From positions 2,604,001-2,668,000 of the forward strand of contig CM066300.1 of NCBI GenBank assembly GCA_033807695.1: a DNA stretch of 64,000 nt, read 5' to 3'. The notes under the pieces were generated by a model. It worked only from the letters and a program-made list of their open reading frames with translations, was not told the DNA's origin and ran no database searches. A program made the translations under genes and the position numbers. How positions within the stretch are numbered: the stretch's first letter is position 1; each line of letters begins with the position of its first letter. Origin of the DNA: Daedaleopsis sinensis (lineage: Eukaryota > Basidiomycota > Agaricomycetes > Polyporales > Polyporaceae). This document shows positions 1 through 10,623 of this stretch, piece by piece.

Positions 1-157
1 CCTGTGGGCGATGGTTCGCGGCGGGCGAATGCTGCTGCTGCTGAGGAGGGTGGTGCTGTTGCTGCTGGTGATGATGGCCGTTTGGCATGTGGGCAGGGTA
101 CGGGTTATGGAGGTGGACTGGAGGATTATGGCCTTGGTGGACATGGTTTGTGTACAT
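1..157 (-). CDS. 5' fragment of a His/Gln/Pro-rich protein
   Basis: Only the first 52 codons are in the window; the gene continues to the left. The proposed ATG is at 157 on the minus strand. The reading frame stays open to the edge and encodes a low-complexity N-terminus with HHHQQQQHHPPQQQQ-type runs, common in fungal transcription regulators and RNA-binding proteins. The CT-rich tract on the coding strand at about 240-350 is what a fungal core promoter often looks like. An upstream ATG at about 178 in another frame could be a uORF or the real start. No domain is visible, so function is unknown. Confidence 0.45.
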   Translation of the reverse strand, partial: MYTNHVHQGHNPPVHLHNPYPAHMPNGHHHQQQQHHPPQQQQHSPAANHRPQ

Positions 158-1544
158 GATATGGGTGTAACTTGCATCGCCTAAGATGGAAGAAATTAGA
201 GGAAGCGGCGGTCGCGGGCAAGGCGCATGGATGGAGGCAATAAAGATAGGGCGGAAGAGGCGGGCGGCGGGGGAGGCGGGCGGGCGGACGAGGGAGACGG
301 GGGAGAGAGCGGAGGACTTGAGGGGAAGAGGATGGCAGGGAGAGAGCGAACACCGAGCGCTGGGATGCTCGCTAGACCGGAAGTCGAACAGAATCCGCCC
401 AGCCGATCACCACCCATTATTTTCCTATTATTTTCTGCTATCCGCCTCCTATCGGTCCCGAAGTCCGCCCTTCTTCCCTTTCGGGGCCCATTCCACCCCG
501 ATTCGGCTTCTCACCACGACGTCCACGCAGGTCGCCTACCTCCCGCCCGCCAGCGACGTCGAACGCCTTCCACACCTAGTCCCCCGCGTCCCCGCCCGCG
601 TGCTCGGCACAGGCGGTGTATCCGGCGACCGTCTAGTGTTTAACCTCTTACTTAGCCGGAGATCGAGGGAATTGGAAAATTGCAACATTCATCTCGGTTT
701 GTCGGTAATCATCTTGAGTATCGGCGGTCCGCCATGCATTGCATTCGGTGCATCGCGGCGCTGAACTTCCATGTCGCCGTCGTCGGAGGGCGCTGATATC
801 GATCCGCCTGCTCAGTACTGAGTGCTCTAGTTCAGAGCTGTTTTTGCAGGAGGCCGAGGTAAGTCCTGGATGCCACGGCAGGCAGCATTAGATTCGGCTT
901 GCCCCACTAACGCCACAGTATCCATAGAGGAGAGTCTGTGAGTCTGATGGCTGATTGGGTAAAGTCGTTGATGGGACGAGAAGGTCGTGCGCGTGGTCCA
1001 CGAACGCCTCTCACTTCATCGAACCTTTCTTTTCCCGCCGACCTCCGCTTCGTCTTCCAGATGCATGCTGCTACCACGTCCGCTTTCCCGCCCCACTCTC
1101 GCCGCCCCCGCCCGCCCCGCCGCCCGCCCGCCGTCGTGGCCATCGCCGGCGTCGCGCACGGAGGATGGACATGGTCCGAAGTGCTAGAGCTAATAGAGTT
1201 GGTGTGATATGCCGCGATCAGCGGATGATGACCCGCAGCATCTGCTTCTGAGCATGCCCATCTCGACTCCAGCGTGGGGAGACCAACGAGAACTTTGATC
1301 GCGATCGCTTCCTGCTAGGCTTCTTCGAGCATGGCATGTTGACAGACCCGTCACCCACCCGGATCCCCGGGCGCCCTCGTCCTCCACGAGGCTGCACCGG
1401 TACAATCCACTCGTGTCCCATCGTCCCGCCTCTGTTACTTCAGATGTCTTACTACTTCAGATGTCTTACTACGCGCAAGAATTGCGCATCTACTCTAGAT
1501 CTGTATCCTGCTAAACGTACACGCCTCGCCGTAAATCAGTTCTG
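158..1544. other. intergenic, no supported gene
   Basis: This stretch carries several overlapping long ORFs on both strands, but their proteins are Pro/Arg/Gly-rich and reflect GC-rich sequence rather than a family. I see no coherent spliced gene. A perfect 17-bp tandem duplication (ACTTCAGATGTCTTACT) lies at 1437-1453 and 1454-1470, just beyond the 3' end of the PRPS gene. Confidence 0.5.
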
Positions 1545-2875
1545 TTAGTACGGCACCTCGTTGAACAGCTTCGACACGCTCTCGCCGTAGTGGCTCCGTC
1601 GAATAACCTCCGCAAGCACGTTCCCAATGTCAATCACCTCCAGCTTCGAGCACCCCGCCACATTCTCCGACTGCGGCAGCGTGTTCGTCACAATCAGCTT
1701 CTCCAGAGCCGACTCTTCCACGTTCTTCAGCGCGTTGCCACTCAGAATCCCGTGTGTGACCATCGCGTACACCTTGACCGCGCCCGCCTCGGACAGATGT
1801 TGCGCGGCGAGGCATAGCGTACCACAGGTGTCGGCCATGTCGTCTACCAGGATCGCAATCTTCTCCTTGACGTGTCCAACGAGAACCATTCGTGAGACTT
1901 CGTTCGCCTTCTTGCGTTCTTTGTGAAACAGCGCGAAGTCGACACCTAACCGGTCCGCGATCGACGTCGCTCTATACAGGACATGAGGATAATGCAAGTT
2001 CAAGTGTGGTGCGACTACATACCGCTTAGCACCACCCGCATCGGGTGATACAATCACGATGTCCGCCAAATTGAAGTTCGTGCGTATGTATTGGATGGCG
2101 GAGGGTTCCGCGTACAGCTGCTCGAAGGCGTTTGATTGATTTTGAGCATTTAATCACGGACAGACGCCACTTACGCTGCATGTCGTAGAAAGCGTGAGCA
2201 TTCAAGTCAAGCCATCATGAGTGGCAGACACCCACTTGTCTACAGGTACGTCAAAGAAACCCTGGATTTGGGATGCGTGTAGGTCCATCGTCTGATCGTC
2301 CGAAAAGGTCCACAAGCACGATGGCTGTGAGATTGCAATCGTGGTATAGCATCGTAGACAAATCCGCTTACGATGACATGGTCGCAGCCTGACTTCTGTA
2401 TCATGTTTGCAACCAGTTTGGCGGTAATGGGGGCACGGCTCTTGTCCTTCTTGTCTTGGCGGGCGTAGGGGTAGAGCGGTAGGATCGCCGTGATGCGCTT
2501 TGCGCTGGCGATTTTGCAGGCGTGGATCATAATACAGACCTCCATGAGGGCCGTGTTAATCTCGCCACAGCCAGTGTTGATGATGTATACGTCGTCTTCA
2601 CGGACGGACTCGGTAATGCGGACATGGCTCTCTCCGATGCCGCTCTTCGTCACTTCAGCCCTCGCCAGAGGTACGCCGAGTCTGGGACATATTAAGGTAA
2701 GGAAATGTGGTCTTTGCGATGCTGTAAATGGGCATGTACCGTCGGGCGATGATCTCGGCAAGCTCTGGGTGGCTAGTGCCTACGGACGGAGTTTGTCCGT
2801 GAGGCGAAGACGATAATCGGTAGGAGGGTATTCAGACGCACCAGTGAAGAGCTTGATTCCGTTACCAGTGAACAT
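1545..2875 (-). CDS. PRS: ribose-phosphate pyrophosphokinase (PRPP synthetase)
   Basis: Makes PRPP from ribose 5-phosphate and ATP for purine, pyrimidine, His, Trp and NAD synthesis in the cytosol. My exon model is 2842-2875, 2740-2779, 2681-2372, 2291-2236, 2175 (one base), 2117-2023 and 1971-1545. It totals 963 nt and 320 aa, the normal family length. Visible motifs are the N-terminal [16 protein letters not shown], the catalytic-flexible-loop region [17 protein letters not shown], the metal/PRPP segment [19 protein letters not shown], and [13 protein letters not shown]. The ribose-phosphate loop [11 protein letters not shown] is also present. The 1971-2023 intron (51 nt) is a multiple of three, so its retention would not break the frame. 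Joining VDN to LYAEP needs a one-nucleotide exon (see findings) or a weak alternative donor that inserts a residue. The paralogue number (PRS1-5) cannot be assigned from sequence alone. Confidence 0.93.
2175..2175 (-). other. PRS: candidate single-nucleotide exon of PRS
   Basis: One base (C on the coding strand) sits between two ordinary-sized introns: 2176-2235 (60 nt, GTGGGT...CAG) and 2118-2174 (57 nt, GTAAGT...CAG). It completes the AAC codon of the conserved VDNLYAEP motif and restores the frame. Without it the exons join out of frame. Confidence 0.65.
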
Positions 2876-3725
2876 AGTAAAAGAGCCGTCTCAGCAGAAG
2901 TCCATGAAAGAAATAAAGATACAAGCGAAAAAGGTCGAGGAAGAGGTGAACAATATTCTGGTCAAGAGCGCTCAATGTCTCCGAGAAGATCCGCTGACAT
3001 AAGCCACTCCGGCCACATGCGGCATGTGGGTTGACCAGATCTTGAGAACTCGACGGAGCTCGTTGCAAGGCTTTGCGACAACGGTGTTCCAATCACATCC
3101 ATCTTTCCCGAAGCCGCTCCTTCTCGTCTCTCAGCGCGGTATCCTGAGAGCCTGTGCACGGCTACATCGCTCAGATGTGAGCAATCTCACGTTCATTTAT
3201 CCGCATGTACTCACAACCCCATAGATTCACATTCGCACTCGGTACTCGTTTGCTTCCGCGACACAAGTGCGGAAGATTTTCTAGAAAAAATTCCATACCC
3301 GACCAATCCTGCTGCCAGGAGGCCCATCGTGCAATTTCTTGCCAGCCCCGATGGCCGCTGGCAGTGGGCACTTTTGTTACACCGGGCGTTCATACGCACA
3401 CAGATAATGAACATCGAGGATTACGGTGCAGAATGTCCTCTAGTCTCTAAAATCCGCGGTCTGCAAGTCTCCACCAGTGAACGTTGAACACGGGCCGTGG
3501 TCGCGGAAGACAGTATCTCCGCTCCCGTTCTCAGCAGCTCGGCAGCAAATATAGTCATGTTTCATGAAAGCTATAACCTTATATGTTGGATGTCCAGCAG
3601 GACCACGATCTGACACCAGCTGTCAGTGCGCCGCCCTCCCTTAAGTGTACTGAAATTCTCGTTCAAGGCAACTTGGCAGAGGCGACCCTCATCGCTCTCT
3701 TGAAGTACTCAGCCAACCGCCGCAC
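2876..3725. other. divergent intergenic region PRS / FAD oxidase
   Basis: 850 bp between two divergent start codons, presumably carrying both promoters. Short ORFs here are not family-like. No repeat or RNA gene seen. Confidence 0.4.
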
Positions 3726-5840
3726 ATGTCAATCGCGGTCTGTGTCGGGCTCACGGCACCTTTCTTCCTCTGCGTCCTTCTCCTAACGCTCTTCGTCTCT
3801 CCTGCTTCTGGCGTCACAACTAGCTCTGACTGCCGCTGTCTGTTTGGAGATCCGTGCTGGCCTAGCGATTCCGAGTTCGCTCGTTTGAGACAGCAGGTCT
3901 CACAGCCCCTCCTCAAGCCCCTTCCCCCGGCCTCCCCCTGCTATCCACCGTCGCATCCGACCGGCCACTGCGATGTCGTGCAGCGTTCGTGGACCGACAG
4001 CGCCTGGAGGGCGAACCAGCCCGGCGCCATGCAAGGCGCGAACTTCGAAACTTTCATCTTCGCGAACCGGTCGACGAGCGCCTGCTTCCTTGACACCTCC
4101 CTCGGCGTCCCCTGCACTCAAGGGAGCGTGCCCGTGGTTGGGGTTGATGCGCGCAGCGATGCCGACATACAGGCCGCCGTTGCGTTCGCGGGTGCGCACA
4201 ACCTCCGTGTGGTTGTAAAGGGTACAGGGTAAGCGCTCTCGCTCGACATCCTTCCGTACTACATCCCGCAGGATGCTTCCTGATGTGATGGGCCCACAGG
4301 CATGACCTCTCCGGGCGGAGTACGGCGCGCGGGTCGTTCGTCATATGGACGCACCACATGAAAAACATCACTTTTCATGACCGCTTCGTGCCCACTGGCG
4401 CACCCAAGGCGGCGACCGTTCCCGACGGTGCGCAGCCCTGCCTTTTGCTGTGCAGCCCAGACCGCCTCATTTTTCCACAGCTCTTACGCTCGGCGCTGGC
4501 GTTCACTGGCAAGAAGCGTACGAAGCAGCCAACGCCAGAAATCGTGTGCTCGTCGGAGGTCTATCCCCCGGTGGGACGGTTGGCGCGGCAGGCGGCTGGG
4601 TTCTGGGCGGCGGACACAGCATACTGTCTCCGAAGTTCGGACTGGGTGAGCGTCGGTGTCTGCTGCATGCTCGTATCGTATGCACTTACGCCACGACAGG
4701 CGTCGACAATGTCGTGCAGTTCACGATGGTCAGCTCCAATGGAACGCGCTTCGTCGCGAACGCGCACAGTCACCCGGATCTATTTTTCGCTCTGCGCGGC
4801 GGTGGGGGCGGGACCTATGGCGTCGTCACCTCCGTGACCTACCAAACTCACCCGAACTTGCCCCTCGTATCTGCCATATTCTCGGCTTCGTCGAACAGCT
4901 CGACGCCCACGCCAGCAATACAGAGTTTATTGACCGAATTGATCACAGTCATGCCACGCCTATCCGACGCTGGCTGGGGCGGCACCACGCGCCTCACGCC
5001 CGACCTAAGCACGGGAGGGCTGGGACTGTCCGGATCCCTGGTACTCTTCAACGGGACGGTCTCTGGAGCAAACAGGAGCATCGGCCCGTTCTTCTCTGCT
5101 GTCCGGGAGATCGCAGCCGGCAGCCAGGGTTCTCTCACATTGCAGACGGCCTCGGTCACGTCCTTCGACTCGTTCCTCACGTGGTACAACACCCTGTTCT
5201 CCGCCCCGAGCGACGCAGGCACGAACGGCGCACTAGGCTCCTGGCTCCTCCCCCGCGACGTCATCGAGCAGCAGCCAGAGCACGTCGCGCAGACCCTGCT
5301 ACCCTTGACTGGCTTGACGCTCGGGTGAGTAATTGTCGCAAAGCTCATCTATGGGAACTGAAGCACCCACTGAAGTCTGATATTGATACGTGCTCTGCCC
5401 CCAGATTACTTGCCGGCGGCGCGGTGGCCCAGGTGGACCCGGGCGCGATGGGCGTGAACCCTGCCTGGCGCACCGCGCTCGTGCACACCATCTTCGCGAC
5501 CGGGTGGGCAGAAGGCACCCCGCCCGATGTCATAGACGGGCTCGTCGACCAGGTGCGGCAGAACATGACCACCCTCCGCGCCCTTGCGCCCACCTCGGGC
5601 GCGTACATCAACGAAGTAAGTGGCGCGACGTATGGCGTTGCGCTCGCTGCTCATCAGACTTGTGCCCACTGCCAGGCATCGTTGGTGGAGCCCGATCCAT
5701 TGCGGGCGTTCTTTGGGGACCACCGGGCCGTCTTGAAGACAATCAAGAAGATCTATGATCCCTTAGATATGTTTGTGGTCGCCGAAGGTATCGGGTCCGA
5801 CGACTGGGACAGCGAACTTGTCTGCAGGGTGCGAAATTAA
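3726..5840 (+). CDS. secreted FAD-linked oxidase (BBE / glucooligosaccharide-oxidase-like, PCMH fold)
   Basis: A predicted extracellular flavin oxidase of the berberine-bridge-enzyme-like superfamily; the substrate (sugar, alkaloid or other alcohol) cannot be read from sequence. Six exons fit: 3726-4228, 4300-4427, 4481-4645, 4700-5324, 5405-5615 and 5676-5840. The start gives a strong hydrophobic signal peptide (residues about 8-29). The FAD-binding half shows VVKGTGHDLSGRST, whose His is the expected 8-alpha-histidyl attachment site, then LTLGAGVHWQEAYEAA and the glycine-rich GGTVGAAGGWVLGGGHS. The Cys that makes a second covalent FAD link in bicovalent members is not at the usual place (GGLSPGGTVG), so single attachment is inferred. 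Several N-glycosylation sequons are present. The C-terminal segment IKKIYDPLDMF...GIGSDDW corresponds to the BBE motif region. A MITE lies 120 bp downstream. Confidence 0.88.
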
Positions 5841-5959
5841 GTTGGACAACGTTGTGTGGCTCGTATACGAATTCACGACGGGTGGCGGCAATCGTCACGA
5901 ATACATGTCTGATATATGAGCAGATTCGACATCATGCATCGACGCTCAGCTTTTGACTA

Positions 5960-6448
5960 CAGCTGGTGTCAAAATTAATGCCCGACAGACGCTGATGACG
6001 CAAAACACGCCAGCGCAACATTTGTGCATGAACGGATGTGTACTCTGTAAAAAATAGCTACATCCCCCTTGGTATCTCAGTAAGCTTTATTTCTGCTCTT
6101 GAAAGCTTCATGAAACATTTAGGAGGCGAAGGCATGCGTGCTCGTCCACACAGAGTATGTTTTGGAGAGCAGGTTTGGGCGCCTGAGAGCACCCATCTGA
6201 GCGTCTACAGCAGTCTTTGCTAGACGCCTGAGACGTGTCGCTATCCTTCGTCATTGTACGAAGTCTCCCAGAGGCATAGGCCTCTCAAACTCACAGATTG
6301 ATCTCACATGTCACTGGTAGAGTGTAGATATTGTCTATAATTTGTCACAGACCGGGATACGAATTGTTGTGCTGTCACTTGTAGATTTTTGTCGACTCGC
6401 GCGTTTGCGTGCTCGGCGTTTGTCGGGCATTAATTTTGACACCAGCTG
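5960..6448. mobile_element. MITE, 489 bp, TA-flanked (Tc1/mariner-like ends)
   Basis: The two ends are inverted copies. The first 28 bases (CAGCTGGTGTCAAAATTAAT followed by GCCCGACA) are identical at both ends, and similarity decays over roughly the next 20 bases. Each end is flanked by TA (5958-5959 and 6449-6450), the target duplication of Tc1/mariner-type elements. No transposase ORF is inside; the longest ORF is 61 codons and unlike any family. It is therefore a non-autonomous element, inserted just 3' of the FAD oxidase. Confidence 0.85.
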
Positions 6449-7117
6449 TAGTGTAGGGTGGACACAACAATTTGATTGCGATGGTCGACGGACATAAGCA
6501 GACATTCGAGCACTACGCTACAAAACTACAGATGACGGACACGATGACGTGGAAACTGCGACAACGACGGGAAACAATGAGGTTCCGGGCTGGAAGAAGA
6601 GACGCACGAAAGCCGTGTGGTCCCGTGGCCAAGCTAGAACCTCGTAGCGGGAACGCGAAGAAAGGAGTGGAGCGGGGGCGCGGCGGAGACGAGTGGCACG
6701 AGACGATAATCGAGGGAGAGGACGCGAGCCCCGTTGACGGGGCGATGCGGAGCAACGGAACAGATGAAACGAGAACAAGGCTAGCGAGAGTAGAGATGAA
6801 ATCGAGAGGGAGCGAGTGATGAGGACGAGGGGGGTGGGAGGGGAATCATTGTAGCTGCACTGTCCGAGACTAAGCAGATACGAGAACTGAGAGTGCGGAA
6901 TAGAAGTGCGGACAAGAAGATGAGGGGGGCAAGGGTAGTGACTGTTGACGGTGGGGACAGGGACAGGGGAGGGGGGTAGGAGACGTGGATATGTATGCGA
7001 TGCGCGACGATGGACAGGACAAACCAATACTATGAGTAACCATATCAATACACGAATGCGAGCGCACTGCTCATATACCATCGACATTATCTAGGGGCAG
7101 TACTGTTATGACTAGGT
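6449..7117. other. intergenic, purine-rich, 3' of DCP2
   Basis: Strongly purine-rich on the plus strand from about 6540 to 6980. The long minus-strand ORF here (Pro/Ser/Arg-rich) follows from that composition. No gene is supported. Confidence 0.4.
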
Positions 7118-9513
7118 TCACGCCCGGTATACGGGGTTCGGTGTGTTAAGGATAGATAGCAGTTGTGCATTGGTTGCCCGCACGGCATTATTATGAGCTG
7201 TAAATCAACAACCTTAGTCAATGAAACGATACGATGCAGGGAGGCTACTCTTACCAATAAAAGGCGCAGAGAATTGCGGGGGAGGGGCGGCACGAACAGG
7301 GCTGACGGGGGCCTGAAGACCCATGGGGTACGGAGGCAGGGCTGGAGCAGTGGCACCGTTCCATTGACCGTTCAGTGGAAGCATGGAACGCAGCTGATGT
7401 TCGTTCATGCTTTGACGAGGCACAGCGGATGCATACGATGCGTTGTGGTAAGCGTGGCTGGTCCGGGGTCGACCCATCAATGCTTCTGGGGCTGGTGTAT
7501 GGTACATGGGGTAACGCGCGTTTGGACGGGGCAAGAGCGGAGACAAGGCGGGCGACGAGGAATAGATCACTGATTGATCATATGCAGCGCCAGGTGGAGG
7601 AACAGAAGGCGGAGGAAGGGGTGCAAAAGCGTGAGGAGGCACCACACCCATCGGGGGACGATGGCCCATCCGAGAGGTCGTCCTGTCAGACTCTTGAGCG
7701 ACACTCTCCAAAATGGAGATGTAGCGCATCTCTTTGGTGATGTTCCGAGTCTGTGCAAGGTAGGGTGAGATGTCCGCAGAAGCAGCAGAGCCACGACGGC
7801 CATGTCCTGCGCCAGCTGGGACTGCTGTCGTAGAAGAGGTAGGTGACGCCGTAGACGGTCCCGATGGAGAACGAGGTGCCAGGCCAGAGGGACGGGGAGA
7901 TGGCGCAGGCGGAGATCTGGCTTGAGACAGCCGATCTTTGTGGACTGACGGCTTCTGCGGTGCCCTCGCGGTCGAATCGGAACCGGCGGCCGGGGAACCC
8001 TGTGCAGTGCGGGGGATGGAAGCGGAAGCTAGCGTAGGCATATTCTCCGTCGACATAACTTGAGGCTTCTCGATGTCATCCAATGTAAGCGATGCAGCCG
8101 AACGCTGCAGACCACTGAGGAGATTAGCGAGGTGCAAGTCTCCAGTTTCTAACTCTACACTCGGGCGAGCAGGGTCGGGGGTGCTGGAGCCGATCGATGA
8201 CTCAAAAGTTGCCGAATGAACGCGGGCTGCGCTGTACTGAGGGGACGGGGTGGCAGGCTCGCCAGATGATGCTTGCGAGCTCAACTCTTGAGCATTGCCT
8301 ACAGAAGACTGATCGTTGGTCAAAGCGCTGTCCTCCTCGCTGGAGGAGTGCAGCTGTTCCTGGATACTCGGCACAGGGGGTTTATGTACTTTTCGCGGGA
8401 AGCTACGGGGTTTATGGTCGTGGATGAAAGCCTTGAGGGCACTACACGGATAAGTCAGTAGAGAATATGGACCATCATCTAGATGATTCTCACCCAATGA
8501 ACGGAGTTATGAGATAGAACTTGCCGGGAACGGGCTTGTTGCGCCTCCACGTTGGCAGATCGCTCAATCGGAACCAAGATATTTTCTGTTTTGGCTGTGA
8601 GATCAGTGGTTAGATCACATCGACGACCACACTTACGCTGATCTCCTTCCGAGTCTTGGTCTGGAATGGGAAGTCTTCCGGTACTCCCGGTACTACATAA
8701 AGCGAAATTGACTGTTCCCTAATCGACACTTGGATGACGTTCTCAGGGTCTAGTTGATCTTCCAAATTGTAACCGGTCTCCTCAAGCACCTGGTCGGGAG
8801 ATGAGTCTCATCCCTGGACGATCTGCGATAGAGTACGACACACCTCTCGGATGGCGCAGCGATATGTGGGCTCCTGCTCGTTGATCTTCCCCTTTGGGAA
8901 CCCCCATCCTGCTGACGACTTCCAACCCTTTACTAGGATGCACTGCGGTAGGTGAATTGTTACGTAAGCGCCGGAATTCACCCCCGCTATTGTGCGAAGA
9001 CAAACCTTATCCCAGGTCTCGTTGAGCATGATCGCGCCGCACACTGGTACACGGGTCTTGTACTTCATGAACGAGTCGAACTTCTGGTCGTGATCTTTCG
9101 CCCAGTGAGCAAGGAGGGGGCAGGCATGGAAAAGCGCTTCTGAAAATGTCTTGAGAGTATATGATGGGAACTTGGAAGGATTCTCTTCGCGGATGAAGTC
9201 CTCATAGTACCAATGACTGTCGACAGGAGATGTGAGATGAGGTTTCTGGAGGGGGATATGCGGTTACGGACGCTTGTTCGACTTGGAAGCAAACCCGCTC
9301 GACCGATGCTACTTCCTCTTCCGGGAGGTTCAAAATGAAGCGACTGATGGACGTGAGTGGCGGCGATGGGTGCAGGAGACTAGGCGCACACCTTGAGAGA
9401 TCCTCGAGCACTTCCTCTCGACTGAGGCCGGAATAGTGGACGTGCGCATATTCATGCGATGATGCTGCTGCAGCAGCTAGGAGTTCTGGTGACGATGACG
9501 ATGATGAGGCCAT
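7118..9513 (-). CDS. DCP2: mRNA-decapping enzyme catalytic subunit
   Basis: Removes the m7G cap in 5'-3' mRNA decay, acting with DCP1 in the cytoplasm and P-bodies. Eight exons: 9513-9392, 9343-9272, 9216-9006, 8942-8844, 8789-8637, 8594-8494, 8441-7255 and 7197-7118 (2025 nt, 674 aa). The regulatory domain gives DLSSRFILNLPEEE and EQAHWYYEDFIRE (residues about 38-80). The Nudix domain follows, with the complete Nudix box from GWGFPKGKINEQE to REVLEETGY including the catalytic glutamates, then box B. The long tail is Pro/Ser-rich and disordered. Splicing the 57-nt intron 7198-7254 adds a short last exon ending in NAQLLSILNTP, a leucine-rich motif like those that bind Edc3/Pat1 in yeast. Reading through instead stops at 7214 and would lose this motif. 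Confidence 0.93.
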
Positions 9514-9893
9514 GATAGATGGCAGAGTAGAGAGAAAGAGAGGAGAGCGAGCTGTGATATATAAGAAGGAACGGGTCAGAGCGTGGGCGAGTATGTGGGC
9601 AAGGACTGCAGTCGGGGGGAGATGGTTGGTGGTGGCTGGTGAACGAACGCTCACCGAATTGCGGCCAGTTGGCTCCCCTTGGCTCAGCCACAACAGCGAC
9701 AAACACAAATCGTCCCTTCAGGCTTCCGCGTCTCCCACCCCTGGCCACCGTTGGCCACCACGCGCGCTTCCCTAGCCACGGCCAGGCCACGGCCGAGCTT
9801 GTTTCAGTCTTGTCCCCGGCTGTTGTTTATCCATAACCACCGTCGTCAGCCGCAATCCAAGTAAGAGCACCAAAGCCCTCTCATTGTCAAGAT
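9514..9893. promoter_or_regulatory. divergent promoter DCP2 / TPR-MYND
   Basis: 380 bp between divergent start codons. It contains a near-duplicated block, GCGCGCTTCCCTAGCCACGG followed by CCAGGCCACGG, at about 9760-9795. No TATA element stands out. Confidence 0.35.
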
Positions 9894-10623
9894 ATGCATT
9901 CCGCCACACGCATCAATCCAATCGCGGGCCAAGCGGTTGGCGTCATGGAGGGTTCCCAACTGCAAAACGACGCCCTGCTTTTGGAACGTCAGGGTGACTT
10001 CGCGGGGGCCGAGCAGAAGTACCTGCAGGCGATCCGGGTCAAAGAGTTAGGTCTAGGAACCAGCGACATCTCGACGGCTCTTTCCTACAATGCATTGGGT
10101 GAGCTGTACTTGACGATGACGCGACTGGACCAAGCGGAGGAATACCTCAACAAAGCCTTGCGTGTGCGCGAAAGGGCCGGCCCTCCAAGCGACCTGGCCG
10201 TCACTCGCGATAACGTGGCTAGGCTGTACGAGATGAAGGGGGATTTGGGAGCAGCAGAGAAGATGCGGCGACAAGGCGCGCCCGACAACATCGCATGCAG
10301 CAACTTCAATGTGAGTGTGTATTCATTCTTCCTAGTCTTCCGGCCATTCATAAGCTGACCCCCTCCTAGTGCTTCAAACTTTCCAATCGGCTCAAAGACT
10401 TGAAAAAATGTGGAACCTGCAAGGTACGCGGACAAGTGACGATGTTCCATCATAGGCATTCATAGACAAGCTGCACAGGCCATCTTGTATTGTTCACGCC
10501 CTTGCCAGGTAATTGCCCGTGGTATCCATCCTGTCAAAACATCCACACTCACCTTTTGTAACGTAGGCAGCAGATTGGAAGCGGCACAAGAAGTATTGCC
10601 AGAAACGAACTCCGGACGCATAA
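9894..10623 (+). CDS. TPR protein with C-terminal MYND-type zinc finger
   Basis: A small likely adaptor: tetratricopeptide repeats bind peptides, and the MYND finger is a protein-interaction zinc fold. Four exons (9894-10310, 10370-10423, 10479-10508, 10567-10623) give 185 aa. Residues about 20-120 hold TPR units, with A-E-x-x-Y-L-x-A-I and A-E-E-Y-L-N-K-A-L signatures spaced 42 residues apart, as in kinesin-light-chain-type TPRs. The finger is assembled only after splicing: CSNFNC, KKCGTC, LYCSRPC, then WKRHKKYC. This supplies the full C4...C-x3-C...H-x3-C ligand set. Its partner is unknown. Confidence 0.85.

Noticed and set aside
186..764. 192-codon plus-strand ORF upstream of the first gene
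   Set aside because: Biased composition (Gly/Arg/Glu), no family resemblance, and it lies in the purine-rich complement of a probable promoter tract of the minus-strand gene.
4656..5840. 394-codon overlapping frame inside the FAD oxidase
   Set aside because: It is a shadow frame: Arg/His-rich, without motifs, and it runs across introns of the real gene.
5960..6448. A transposase gene inside the 489-bp element
   Set aside because: The longest ORF is 61 codons with no DDE-type motif; the element is non-autonomous.
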